Below, in pieces: positions 33,577-42,505 of a stretch of DNA of 64,000 bases (position 1 is the stretch's first letter; each line of letters begins with the position of its first letter). The translations under genes were made by a program, and so were the position numbers. A model generated the notes under the pieces. It made no database searches. It was not told the origin of the DNA and saw only the letters and a list, made by a program, of their open reading frames with translations. Source of the stretch: a bacterium (GTDB lineage: Bacteria; Cyanobacteriota; Vampirovibrionia; Gastranaerophilales; Gastranaerophilaceae); contig JAFUXT010000012.1 of assembly GCA_017470815.1 (NCBI GenBank), forward strand, positions 1 through 64,000. Reading direction: 5' to 3'.

Positions 33577-35865
33577 ATGTTAGATTTTTTATTCGCAAAG
33601 AAAGAAAAAGAAAGTGCTTCAGACAAAGAATTGAACAAAATTTATGAGGTTTTGAAACAGGCTTATCCGTTTGATTCAATTCCTGAAATTCGTAAAAAAT
33701 ACCTTGAAATGCATATCCAAAAATACGGATATTTGACTTATTCATTTAAAAAAGCACAGGAAGAACTTACAAACGAAGAAGTATTGTTCGCATTGGAACA
33801 AAAATGGATTCAGAATAAAGTTTTTAAAGACGGAAAATTTTCTTATAAAAACAATCAAATCAGCGTTCTTGCGAGAAATAAGGAAAAGAATTCCGATTGG
33901 TTTAAAAAAGAAGGTCATGACATAAAATTAATAAACCTTGCTGCTTTAGGAAACGGTAATCAGTCAAAAGAGACAGGAAAATTTTTTGATTGGTTAAAGC
34001 AGTTGTTAATATTGCCAAGCGGAAATTTGGATAACAATATTTACGGAACAACTATTTATTTAATTCCGTTCCACCCGAGAGAATTTGGGTGTGCGTACCT
34101 GCCAAAAAGCAGCGAAGTCAGTTCAAAACTGAATGACGAATATATAGAAGAAATTACGGGAATGAATGTAAAAGAACAGTTGCAGACCTTTATTACAATG
34201 GCGCAACTTGCAGGGCATCCTGTGATTTATGATATTCTCCCTCAGACAGGCAGGTTTTCAAAATTTGTACTTGCAAATCCTCAGGTTGCTCGCTGGTATG
34301 ATGTAACAGAAATTCAAAAACAACTTGAAGGCAAAGTTAATGAAGTTGCCGAATTTTTGTCAAAAGACCATGATGAAGACGATATAAAAATTACAAAAGA
34401 TGTATATTTGCAAAGACTAAAAGGTAATAGCGGGGATTTAAGTCCTGCATATCAGGAACTTTATGACAACTTTGAATCAATAATGATTGAACATAAGAAA
34501 AATCTTTCAAATTCAATGCTTGAGAGAAGTTATCAAAATAAAATTCACAAGCGTGTTAAAGATTTGGTCGCAAAAGTTCATGAATTTAAAGATAACAAAA
34601 ATCCGCAAGAAAAGGACATAACAAAACAAATTGAGGTTATCCAATTGCTTATCAGTGAAGGCTTGTGGCCAGCCCCCGGTGGGGCTTGGTGTTCAGCAGG
34701 AGTTCCGGTTTTTGACGGAATGAGTGAATGTGGCGGTTATCCTGTATTTAAACACTTTGATTTTAAAGGGGATGATGTGACTCCGTTAGCAAACCTTGAT
34801 TGCCAGACACCTTATTACTTTGTTAATCTTGAAAACGGTAAATATAATGAGAATGTTATTGATTTATTCATAAAAAGTCTTGAAGATTTGCAAAAAGATT
34901 ACAACTTTGACGGTTTTAGGGTTGATCATATAGATCATATTGTTGATGAGGTATCGGAGCAAAACGGTCGTCCGATAAGTTATCGTGCGCCGAAATATGT
35001 TTTAAACAAACTCAATACAACAATGAAGAAAAAACTTCCGTATTTTGCAACACTTGCAGAATACATGCTTTGGGATAATTACTATAAGGAATATCACGAA
35101 GATATGAATTTTGATGTTCTTTGGGGTAATGATATTATTTCCCAATTTGATAAGACCCCTGAAAAAATTGTTGATGACAATCAAAATCTTGTTAATTATA
35201 ATTCAAAATTCAAAAGCGGCAGTATGCTTTCAATCCTGAAAACATACAATAATCAGGACGGAGAGTTTCATGCAATAGACCAATATCCGGCACAGTTGGG
35301 TGAAAGAGGTGCATTATACAAATGGGCAAAATATAAACTTTTACCGGGAGGAAAATTTGCTCAAAGACCTGTTATGTATGCAGACGGAGATGAAAGTTTT
35401 ACTCAGGGCGGATTAGAATACACTATTGGCGAAGAAGTTGCAATGAGCAGAAATGATAATGAAGATTTTTATACAAAGTTTGATGCAATAGACAGACTTG
35501 TGAAAAATAATGCTATTATATCAGGCGGAGAAGCACAAATCATTATTGAAGACGAGGATGGATATTGTGCGTGGATGATTACAAGAGAACCGCTAAATAC
35601 AGCATATCTTGTTGTTTCAAATTACAAATATCCGACTGAAAAAGTTGTAAAAACTGCTCCAACCGGAGAAAGTTACAGAGAAATAGTCGAGGGATACGCT
35701 ATTTTTGACAAAAATATTGCAATTCCATGCGATTATGATTTGAAATACGAACTTGTGCTGAAAGAAAAAGACTACGAGAAAGAAGAATACGAAAATTCGG
35801 ATAACATTCACTTTGAAAAACTTGAACCGGGTGAATTTAGAATCTTCGAACTCGAAAGAAAATAA
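33577..35865 (+). CDS. GH13-like glycoside hydrolase
   Basis: A 762-aa cytosolic protein (no signal peptide). A helical N-terminal ~120 residues precede a probable (beta/alpha)8 barrel: LIPFHPREFGCAYLP, VIYDILPQTGRFSKF (equivalent of region I), a helical insertion around 250-355, DGFRVDHIDHIVDE (~445, the nucleophile Asp of region II) and FATLAEYMLWD (~490, possible acid/base Glu). I cannot find a clear region IV NHD. A beta-sandwich C-terminal domain follows. Substrate may be an alpha-glucan; the match is to the clan rather than to a known subfamily. Confidence 0.72.
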   Translation: MLDFLFAKKEKESASDKELNKIYEVLKQAYPFDSIPEIRKKYLEMHIQKYGYLTYSFKKAQEELTNEEVLFALEQKWIQNKVFKDGKFSYKNNQISVLARNKEKNSDWFKKEGHDIKLINLAALGNGNQSKETGKFFDWLKQLLILPSGNLDNNIYGTTIYLIPFHPREFGCAYLPKSSEVSSKLNDEYIEEITGMNVKEQLQTFITMAQLAGHPVIYDILPQTGRFSKFVLANPQVARWYDVTEIQKQLEGKVNEVAEFLSKDHDEDDIKITKDVYLQRLKGNSGDLSPAYQELYDNFESIMIEHKKNLSNSMLERSYQNKIHKRVKDLVAKVHEFKDNKNPQEKDITKQIEVIQLLISEGLWPAPGGAWCSAGVPVFDGMSECGGYPVFKHFDFKGDDVTPLANLDCQTPYYFVNLENGKYNENVIDLFIKSLEDLQKDYNFDGFRVDHIDHIVDEVSEQNGRPISYRAPKYVLNKLNTTMKKKLPYFATLAEYMLWDNYYKEYHEDMNFDVLWGNDIISQFDKTPEKIVDDNQNLVNYNSKFKSGSMLSILKTYNNQDGEFHAIDQYPAQLGERGALYKWAKYKLLPGGKFAQRPVMYADGDESFTQGGLEYTIGEEVAMSRNDNEDFYTKFDAIDRLVKNNAIISGGEAQIIIEDEDGYCAWMITREPLNTAYLVVSNYKYPTEKVVKTAPTGESYREIVEGYAIFDKNIAIPCDYDLKYELVLKEKDYEKEEYENSDNIHFEKLEPGEFRIFELERK

Positions 35866-35879
35866 CATTTTGTTAATTC

Positions 35880-35926
35880 CAAAAATTTTAAGATTCTGAA
35901 CCATACTCGGAACAACAAAATTTTTG
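35880..35926 (+). promoter_or_regulatory. Inverted repeat abutting the licD ribosome site
   Basis: CAAAAATTTT (35880-35889) and AAAATTTTTG (35917-35926) form a perfect 10-bp stem; its right arm ends at the first G of the GAGGG ribosome site of the next gene. The loop contains GATTCTGAA, as in the proB-proA hairpins. It could act as a weak terminator or modulate translation. Confidence 0.35.
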
Positions 35927-35934
35927 AGGGATAT

Positions 35935-36888
35935 ATGGAAGATAAAAAAGAAAATACAATAGTAAAAATATTGAAAAACATATTTTCAGTAACAGATGCC
36001 GATTATACTCACAAATTGATTAGAATTTGTGGTATAAGAGTGCGTATTTTAAAATCAGACAATAAAAAAAGAATTAAAATAAATTATAAAAAATATAAAG
36101 ATATAACTCAAATTCCGAAAGCAACAGGCTTTTTGAGAGATTATCAAATGGCTTTGCTTTCTATTTTAAAAGAGTTTGACAGAATTTGTACTTCTCACAA
36201 TCTTCGCTATTGGTTGAGCGGCGGAACTTTACTCGGTGCACAAAGGCATAAAGGTTTTATTCCGTGGGATGATGATGTTGATGTTGATATGATGCGTGAT
36301 GATTACGAAAAATTTCCATCAATATTTAATGCCTGCACAACAAATCCCGATTTGTACTGCGAACTCTGGAGGGATAAAAATGCACCTGCAACATGTATTT
36401 TAAAAATCAAACACCGTAAAATTAAACAGGCTTTTATAGATATTTTTCCTCACGATTTTTATTACACAAGAGCAAGGGGAAAAGACAAAATTAAACTGAA
36501 TAAAAAAGTTCGCCGCCTGAGAAAATCGCTCAGTCTGTCTCTGTTCAGAATAAAAGATAATGATAAACTTACAGCAAAAATTAAACACCTTACAAATGAT
36601 GTTATAAATGAAAAAATTGAAGTTGATGAGAGATTAAAACCATCAATTCATTGGGGACTTGATTTCCCGCACCGCTGGAATAATTGGATTTATGATTATG
36701 ACCAGATTTTTCCGCTTAGAAAAATTGAATTTGAGGGATATTTGTTTAATTGTCCTGCTGATACTGAGTTTATGCTGCACAATATTTATGGAGATTATAT
36801 GAAATTTCCTAAAAGCATTTGCCCGCACCACACAGACGAAAATCAATTTACTCCGGACGAAATTAACGAGATTAAAAAACTTATATAA
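35935..36888 (+). CDS. LicD-family phosphotransferase
   Basis: A 317-aa protein. The LicD core is YWLSGGTLLGAQRHKGFIPWDDDVDVDMM (~100-128, given here in parts: YWLSGGTLLGAQRHKGF and IPWDDDVDVDMM), with the metal-binding Asp cluster of the nucleotidyltransferase fold, then a lysine-rich helical region and WNNWIYDYDQIFPL. LicD proteins attach phosphocholine or other phospho-groups to surface glycans. The substrate here is unknown. It opens the glycan island and shares layout with the gene at 37347. Confidence 0.88.
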   Translation: MEDKKENTIVKILKNIFSVTDADYTHKLIRICGIRVRILKSDNKKRIKINYKKYKDITQIPKATGFLRDYQMALLSILKEFDRICTSHNLRYWLSGGTLLGAQRHKGFIPWDDDVDVDMMRDDYEKFPSIFNACTTNPDLYCELWRDKNAPATCILKIKHRKIKQAFIDIFPHDFYYTRARGKDKIKLNKKVRRLRKSLSLSLFRIKDNDKLTAKIKHLTNDVINEKIEVDERLKPSIHWGLDFPHRWNNWIYDYDQIFPLRKIEFEGYLFNCPADTEFMLHNIYGDYMKFPKSICPHHTDENQFTPDEINEIKKLI

Positions 36889-36890
36889 AA

Positions 36891-37202
36891 TTATGTAATA
36901 GATTTATAAAATTTATAAATAATTTTTAAAAGTTTATCATCTTTTTCAAGTGCGTTGACAATTTCTTCCCGCATTTCACTTGTAGATTTTGAAGAAAACA
37001 TATACAATTCATAGGGTTCAACACCCAAAGCCTCAACAATGCGTTCAAAATTTTCAATACTTGGCGCAAATTTGCCGGTTTCAATATAACTAATATTAGA
37101 TGTTCCTATACCAACAATTTCGGCTAACTGTTCTTGCGTTAAGCCTTTTAATTTACGAAGTTCTTTTATTCTTTGCCCTAATTGCTTTTTTATAATACTC
37201 AT
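36891..37202 (-). CDS. XRE-family (Cro/CI-type) transcriptional regulator
   Basis: A 103-aa protein with an N-terminal helix-turn-helix (LGQRIKELRKLKGLTQEQLAEIVGIGTSNISYIETGKFAPSIE, quoted up to the key LTQEQLAEIVGIGTSNISYI) and a short C-terminal helical tail. The start is ATG 37202 after AGGGAC. It lies between two licD genes on the opposite strand, and its 3' end is 2 bases from the first licD. The 36-bp palindrome at 37280-37315 in its upstream region is a good candidate for its operator. Confidence 0.88.
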   Translation of the reverse strand: MSIIKKQLGQRIKELRKLKGLTQEQLAEIVGIGTSNISYIETGKFAPSIENFERIVEALGVEPYELYMFSSKSTSEMREEIVNALEKDDKLLKIIYKFYKSIT

Positions 37203-37279
37203 ATTCAGTCCCTGATACATTATCCGAAAATTTTATATAAATTTTAATAGGGTTGAATATGAAATTTACTATTTATTTT

Positions 37280-37315
37280 TGCTATTCTATAGTATAATTA
37301 TACTATAGAATAGCA
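37280..37315. promoter_or_regulatory. Perfect 36-bp palindrome with divergent -10 boxes
   Basis: All 18 base pairs match: the left arm is TGCTATTCTATAGTATAA and the right arm its exact complement. The centre carries TATAAT on both strands (37293-37298 plus, 37302-37297 minus), so promoters for the XRE gene and for licD would overlap inside it. This is the expected shape of an autoregulatory operator. No good -35 boxes are seen, which fits regulated promoters. Confidence 0.7.
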
Positions 37316-37346
37316 TTTAAAGCATGGAAATATCATATAAGGCATT

Positions 37347-38339
37347 ATGTCGCAAGGGAAAATGAATAATACTGTTAAAACATTTTTTAAAAATATATTA
37401 TCCGTCAATGATTATAATCAGACCCACATATTAATTAAGTTTTTTGGCATAAAATTAAAATTTTTAAAATATGAATATTACAAACTTAAAAAACAAAATC
37501 CTTATTATGCATATAAAAATTCACATTGTGATATAAAGAAAATTCCTCCTGCAGACGGGAAATTAAGACAAATACAACTTGCAAATTTGGTGCTGCTTGA
37601 TGAACTTGATTATGTGTGCAAAATGAATAATATTCCATACTGGCTTGATGGGGGAACACTGTTAGGAGCGGTAAGACACAAAGGTTTTATACCATGGGAT
37701 GATGATATTGATATAGGCATGCCTGCAAAAGATTATGATAAATTTGCATATGTTTTTAATAAACATTCAAGAGATAATAATATTTATGCGGATTTGTGTT
37801 ACGGTGAACCAAAATCAGATATATTAATCATAAAAATTAAACATAAATTATGTCCTCATTTGTTTGTTGATATATTCCCATTTTATGATTACGGCAAAAT
37901 TTTAAACAACAAAGAACAAATAAAGCAAACCAAACATATAAAGCACTTTAGAAAAAAACTAAAAAAAGAAATTTGTTCATTTAAAAATAAAAAAGAATTA
38001 TTTTTATTTTTCCAAAAAAAAATGAAAAATAATATTATTACAAATGCCGAAAGTACAAAATGTAATAAAGCAAATTTAGTGTGGGGAATAGAATACAACC
38101 ATAAATGGAATAATTGGTTTACTGATTATGATGTAATTTTTCCGTTAAAACCGATAATCTTTGAAGGGAAAGAATATATTGGGATGAATAATCCGGATGC
38201 CTTTTTATCAAGAGTTTACGGCAATTATATGGATTATCCCGATAAAATCACCTGCGGACACAGTCTTTATAAGTGTAATGAGGAAGAATTTGAATATATA
38301 AGAAAATTAGCAATACAAAAATATTATTTTATCGAATAA
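37347..38339 (+). CDS. Second LicD-family phosphotransferase
   Basis: A 330-aa, very lysine- and asparagine-rich protein. The LicD core is YWLDGGTLLGAVRHKGF and IPWDDDIDIGM (~95-125), then KHKLCPHLFVDIFPFYDY, a Lys-rich helix and WNNWFTDYDVIFPL. The N terminus (KTFFKNILSVNDYNQTHILIKFFGIKLK) matches that of the LicD gene at 35935, so the two are paralogs. It is more AT-rich than its neighbours. ATG 37347 is preceded by AAGG; an ATG five codons later is possible. Confidence 0.87.
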   Translation: MSQGKMNNTVKTFFKNILSVNDYNQTHILIKFFGIKLKFLKYEYYKLKKQNPYYAYKNSHCDIKKIPPADGKLRQIQLANLVLLDELDYVCKMNNIPYWLDGGTLLGAVRHKGFIPWDDDIDIGMPAKDYDKFAYVFNKHSRDNNIYADLCYGEPKSDILIIKIKHKLCPHLFVDIFPFYDYGKILNNKEQIKQTKHIKHFRKKLKKEICSFKNKKELFLFFQKKMKNNIITNAESTKCNKANLVWGIEYNHKWNNWFTDYDVIFPLKPIIFEGKEYIGMNNPDAFLSRVYGNYMDYPDKITCGHSLYKCNEEEFEYIRKLAIQKYYFIE

Positions 38340-38392
38340 TCTTTGACGATGACATGTGTTTTTGTTAAAATCAAGAAAGGTTTAAGGGATAT

Positions 38393-39670
38393 ATGAAAAA
38401 GGATTATTGGAGAGTAAAGATGTCTAAACTCCGTCCGAGAGAATATATTTTTTCTATAACAAATTCCGGTACGAATAAACTTATAATGTTTTTAGGGATA
38501 CCAATAAGGATTGACCGTTCCGGATATTACAAAAAAATATGTGCGGAAATGCCTATTGATAACAATAAAATTGTTATAGACAATTTTAACGGCGGAAGTT
38601 ATGGTTGTAATCCCAAATACATAACCGAAGAACTTTTAAAACGAAACAAGAATTATGATATAGTTTGGCTTGTAAAAAGCGTAAAAAAAGAAACAGAAAA
38701 AGAAAATTTCCCTGACGGAATAAGACTTGTCGGATACGGAACAAAACAAGGCTTAAAAGAACTTGCAAGCGCAAAACTATGGATAGACAACCAAAGAAAA
38801 AACTATTTTATTAAAAAAGGTCTGACCAAAAAAGAAGGGCAATATTTTATCCAAACTTGGCATGGCTCACTCGGTATAAAAAAACTTGATGCGGATGTTG
38901 AAGCATTTACTAATGAATATAAACAAGAATGGGTAGAACGTGCAAAATTTGATTCTTCTATGTGGGATTATCTTCTAACTAACAGCGAATTTGAAAACGA
39001 AATTTTTCGCCGTGCATTGTGGTTTAATAATGAAATTAAACAATTTGGCCACCCGAGAAACGATATATTTTTCAAAGATTCAACACAAATTAAAGACAAG
39101 GTTTATGAATTTTTTGATATCCCGAAAGATAAAAAGATTTTATTATATGTTCCATCATTTAGAGATGACGGGGATATAGAGTGTTATAAACTTGACTATG
39201 ACAGAATTCTGAAAGCATTAGAAGATAAATTCGGTTCAGGGTGGGTATGTATTTCAAGACTTCACCCAAGAGCAAAAAAATTTGACTCTCAAATTATCCC
39301 AGAAGATAACCCGCATGTTATTGACGGGACATTTTATCCTGACATTCAGGAACTTTTAGTCAGTGCAGGTTGCGCAATTTCAGATTATTCAAGTTGTATA
39401 TTTGATTTTATGATGAGCAGAAATCCGGCATTTATTTTTGCAACTGATATAGAAAAATTTAATACCGACAGAGGTTTTTATTACCCGCTTGAATCAACAC
39501 CATTCCCGATTGCATCGGATAATGAAACTCTGATTAAAAATATAGAAACTTTTGATTATGAAAATTATAAGGTCAAAACAGAAGAATTTATAAAAGGAAA
39601 AGGATGCACAGAAGACGGTCATGCATCTGAAAGAACAGCGGATTTGATAGAAGAAATTATGAGGAAATAA
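38393..39670 (+). CDS. CDP-glycerol glycerophosphotransferase (TagB/TagF-like)
   Basis: A 425-aa GT-B enzyme: YDIVWLVK, KLWIDNQRKNYFIKK, FIQTWHGSLGIKKLD, LLTNSEFENEIFRRALW, FGHPRNDIFF, ILLYVPSFRDD, ISRLHPRAKKFD and the C-terminal ISDYSSCIFDFMM, matching TagF/TagB active-site segments with the H of WHG and H of LHP. The family polymerises or primes glycerol- or ribitol-phosphate. With the cytidylyltransferase just downstream, it suggests polyol-phosphate decoration of a glycan. Good AAGGG ribosome site. Confidence 0.9.
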   Translation: MKKDYWRVKMSKLRPREYIFSITNSGTNKLIMFLGIPIRIDRSGYYKKICAEMPIDNNKIVIDNFNGGSYGCNPKYITEELLKRNKNYDIVWLVKSVKKETEKENFPDGIRLVGYGTKQGLKELASAKLWIDNQRKNYFIKKGLTKKEGQYFIQTWHGSLGIKKLDADVEAFTNEYKQEWVERAKFDSSMWDYLLTNSEFENEIFRRALWFNNEIKQFGHPRNDIFFKDSTQIKDKVYEFFDIPKDKKILLYVPSFRDDGDIECYKLDYDRILKALEDKFGSGWVCISRLHPRAKKFDSQIIPEDNPHVIDGTFYPDIQELLVSAGCAISDYSSCIFDFMMSRNPAFIFATDIEKFNTDRGFYYPLESTPFPIASDNETLIKNIETFDYENYKVKTEEFIKGKGCTEDGHASERTADLIEEIMRK

Positions 39671-39672
39671 TA

Positions 39673-40416
39673 ATGAATATAGCGATTATATTTGCAGGCG
39701 GAACGGGACAAAGATTAAAAAGCGGACAGGATTCCACACCAAAGCAGTTTTTGAAAATACATAATAAGCCTATCATTATACATACTCTTGAACTGTTTCA
39801 GGAACATCCGCAAATTGATAAAATTTATATCGCAATTCATCCTGATTATTACGATTATATGGGAGAACTTGTAAAACACTATTACATAACAAAAACCGCA
39901 GGGATTGTAAATGGCGGAGAGACAGGTCAGGGGTCTATTTATAATGCCCTGAAACTTGCTCAAAGTCAAAATCCTGACGATTCGATAGTGTTAATTCATG
40001 ATGGAGTAAGACCAAACATTACACCTGAAGTTATAACACAAAATATAGAGTGTGCGACAAAAAACGGAAATGCGATTACTTCAACCTCTTGTTTTGAAAC
40101 AATTTTGATTAGCGAAAACGGAATTAATCCAAAGTATGTACCGTACAGAAAACACACATACTCCGCTCAGGCACCGCAAAGTTTCAGACTTGGAGAGATT
40201 ATAGAAGCCCACGAACAAACAAGAAAAATAAACCCAAATTACACTGATATTGTTGATTCGTGTACTTTATACAAAACTCTTGGAAAAGAAACATATATGA
40301 TTAAAGGTAACAGAGGAAATATCAAAATAACTACGATTGAAGATTTGTATATATTAAGAGCATTAATAAGATACAGAGAAGACCTTGAAGCACTTGGAAT
40401 TGACGGGAAAGAGTAA
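39673..40416 (+). CDS. IspD/TarI-family cytidylyltransferase
   Basis: A 247-aa nucleotidyltransferase: AIIFAGGTGQRLKS (CTP loop), PKQFLKIHNKPII, VIHDGVRP-like VLIHDGVRPNIT, YSAQAPQSFRLGEI and TTIEDLYILRALI. It fits ribitol-5-phosphate (TarI) or MEP (IspD) cytidylyltransferase. Its place 2 bases after a TagF-like gene argues for CDP-polyol formation rather than isoprenoid synthesis. No TarJ reductase is next to it; instead an epimerase follows. Confidence 0.85.
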   Translation: MNIAIIFAGGTGQRLKSGQDSTPKQFLKIHNKPIIIHTLELFQEHPQIDKIYIAIHPDYYDYMGELVKHYYITKTAGIVNGGETGQGSIYNALKLAQSQNPDDSIVLIHDGVRPNITPEVITQNIECATKNGNAITSTSCFETILISENGINPKYVPYRKHTYSAQAPQSFRLGEIIEAHEQTRKINPNYTDIVDSCTLYKTLGKETYMIKGNRGNIKITTIEDLYILRALIRYREDLEALGIDGKE

Positions 40417-40417
40417 T

Positions 40418-41425
40418 ATGACAATTTTTGAAGATGATATTAAAAATATAATAAAAGACTTTGATATGTCTGTTTTTGACAGCAAGACCGTTTTAGTCAC
40501 CGGAGCAACAGGTTTAATAGGAAAACTTTGCGTAAAAAGTCTTTTAAACTCCGGTTTTGATACAAAAGTTATTGCACTTATACGAAACGAACAAAAGGGA
40601 ATAAAAATTCTTGGTCAGAGCAAGAATTTAGAGTTTCTTATACAAGATATTAATGAACCAATTAAACATGAGGGAAAAGTTGATTATATAATTCATTGTG
40701 CAAGCGTAACATCTTCATCAGATTTTGTAAATAAACCTGTAGAAACGATTATGACGGCAATAAACGGGACAAAGAATGTACTTGAATTTGCTCGGATACA
40801 ACAAAACCTAAAAAGTTTAATCTATCTTTCATCATTAGAAGTTTACGGAAAGCCGCAACAACCAAATGTAGATGAAACAGATTACGGCTATATAGACATA
40901 TTAAGTCCGAGAAGCAGTTATTCAGAAGGGAAAAAATTGGCAGAAACTCTATGCATATCTTACGGTTGTGAATATAACATACCCGTAAGAATCGCAAGAT
41001 TATCACAAACTTTCGGTGCAGGGGTTGAAAAAAATGACAACAGAGTATTTGCCCAATTTGCAAAAAGCGTAATAGATAAAGAAAATATTATTCTCCATAC
41101 AAAAGGGGAAACGGCAAGAAATTACTGCTACACAACAGATGCCGTTTGTGCGATTTTTACGATTTTGACTAAAGGAGAAAATAATACTGCCTACAATGTC
41201 GCAAATAAAAAGACTTATATTTCAATTTCTGATATGGCAAAAAATCTTGAAAATGATAATACAAAAGTCATATATGAAATTGATGATAAGAACAGAGGTT
41301 TTAATCCGACAATGCAGATTTGTCTGAATACCGAAAAACTTGAAAAATTGGGTTGGTATGCAAAAGTTGATTTGCCCGAAATGTTTGAACGCACAATAAA
41401 ATCAATGACGGAAGAAAATGAATAA
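40418..41425 (+). CDS. NAD-dependent epimerase/dehydratase
   Basis: A 335-aa extended SDR protein. Rossmann motif VTGATGLIGKL (~27-37), DYIIHCASVTSS, LIYLSSLEVYG, the catalytic YxxxK in SYSEGKKLAE, and RIARLSQTFGAG. It probably changes a nucleotide- or CDP-sugar in this glycan pathway. ATG 40418 lies two bases after the cytidylyltransferase stop and follows GGGAAAGAG; the frame extends 11 codons further up but that would overlap the preceding gene. It overlaps the acyltransferase by 8 bases. Confidence 0.88.
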   Translation: MTIFEDDIKNIIKDFDMSVFDSKTVLVTGATGLIGKLCVKSLLNSGFDTKVIALIRNEQKGIKILGQSKNLEFLIQDINEPIKHEGKVDYIIHCASVTSSSDFVNKPVETIMTAINGTKNVLEFARIQQNLKSLIYLSSLEVYGKPQQPNVDETDYGYIDILSPRSSYSEGKKLAETLCISYGCEYNIPVRIARLSQTFGAGVEKNDNRVFAQFAKSVIDKENIILHTKGETARNYCYTTDAVCAIFTILTKGENNTAYNVANKKTYISISDMAKNLENDNTKVIYEIDDKNRGFNPTMQICLNTEKLEKLGWYAKVDLPEMFERTIKSMTEENE

Positions 41426-42503
41426 ACTAAAAAATATTGAATTTTTGAGAGTATTTTTAATTTCCGTAATTGTTTTATTACACACAACAGCCTACGGCAG
41501 TTGGTCTTTGCTTGTGAATTTCCCCCATATAAAAGAACTTGATTTTTTTCACAAGACTTTTATTCAAGGAAACAATTCCGTTGAAGGATTTTTTATAATT
41601 GCGGGTTTTTTACTGATTTACACTTTAAAAGACCAAAGTGTTTTCAGTTTTATAAAAAAGAAATACATGCGCCTTTCACCAACAATTTTATTTGCAATAA
41701 TAATTTGTATAATTGCATCATTTTGGCATGCTATAAAATTAAGATTTTGGGACGATATATTGGTTGTTTTATTGCTAAATAACTTTGGTATTTGTTTTGC
41801 CCACGGAACAACTCCGACATTGTGGTTTACTTCTGCATTATTTGCAGGGCTTTTAATCTATTTTTTATTAACAAAAATTTCATCAAAAACAATCAAAACA
41901 ATTTTATTTGTTTTTTTACCGATTTTGGCTTACGGAATTTTAGAGTATTTTCAGCATGGCAGTTTTTCAACTCCGCACAAAAATTACTCATATATTTTTA
42001 ATGTCGGTTTTTTAAGAGCAGTTGGAGGTGTCGGAATCGGAACATTTGTCGGATATTTTTACAAAAAATATGTTGAAAAAATCAGAAAACAAGTCTTTAA
42101 TTTTATCGGAAATATCATAATAAATCTATCAGAATTTTCACTGCTTTGCTTTATGGTATGGTGGCTTGTAACTCCGCACAAACAACTAAACTGCATAATT
42201 TTTGTTGTTGCATTTGCCTTGTTATTAGCCTTATTTGTGTTTGAAAAAGGAATTATTTCAAAACTCACAAACAAAGATATTTGGGTAAAATTAGGCAAAT
42301 ATCAATATTCAATTTATGTAATTCATTCGGTAGTCGGCAAAATATTAATAAATAATATATGGAAAACACACCCTGAATTTGTAAAAATTCATCCTTATAG
42401 TACAATAGTCATAGTAATTTGTGCGATTTTAGCCGCCGGATATATAACCTATAACTTTATAGAAAAACCATGCACAAAGTTCTTAAAAAATAAACTCGGA
42501 TAA
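41418..42503 (+). CDS. Acyltransferase family 3 (OafA/WecH-type) membrane protein
   Basis: A 361-aa protein with about ten hydrophobic segments. Hallmarks: N-terminal NIEFLRVFLISVIVLLHT with the catalytic His, SVEGFFIIAGFLLIYT, SFIKKKYMRLSP, LWFTSALFAG and a C-terminal YITYNFIEKPCTKFL. Such proteins O-acetylate or succinylate surface sugars in the inner membrane. Its start overlaps the epimerase 3' end. Confidence 0.9.
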   Translation: MNKLKNIEFLRVFLISVIVLLHTTAYGSWSLLVNFPHIKELDFFHKTFIQGNNSVEGFFIIAGFLLIYTLKDQSVFSFIKKKYMRLSPTILFAIIICIIASFWHAIKLRFWDDILVVLLLNNFGICFAHGTTPTLWFTSALFAGLLIYFLLTKISSKTIKTILFVFLPILAYGILEYFQHGSFSTPHKNYSYIFNVGFLRAVGGVGIGTFVGYFYKKYVEKIRKQVFNFIGNIIINLSEFSLLCFMVWWLVTPHKQLNCIIFVVAFALLLALFVFEKGIISKLTNKDIWVKLGKYQYSIYVIHSVVGKILINNIWKTHPEFVKIHPYSTIVIVICAILAAGYITYNFIEKPCTKFLKNKLG

Positions 42504-42505
42504 AT

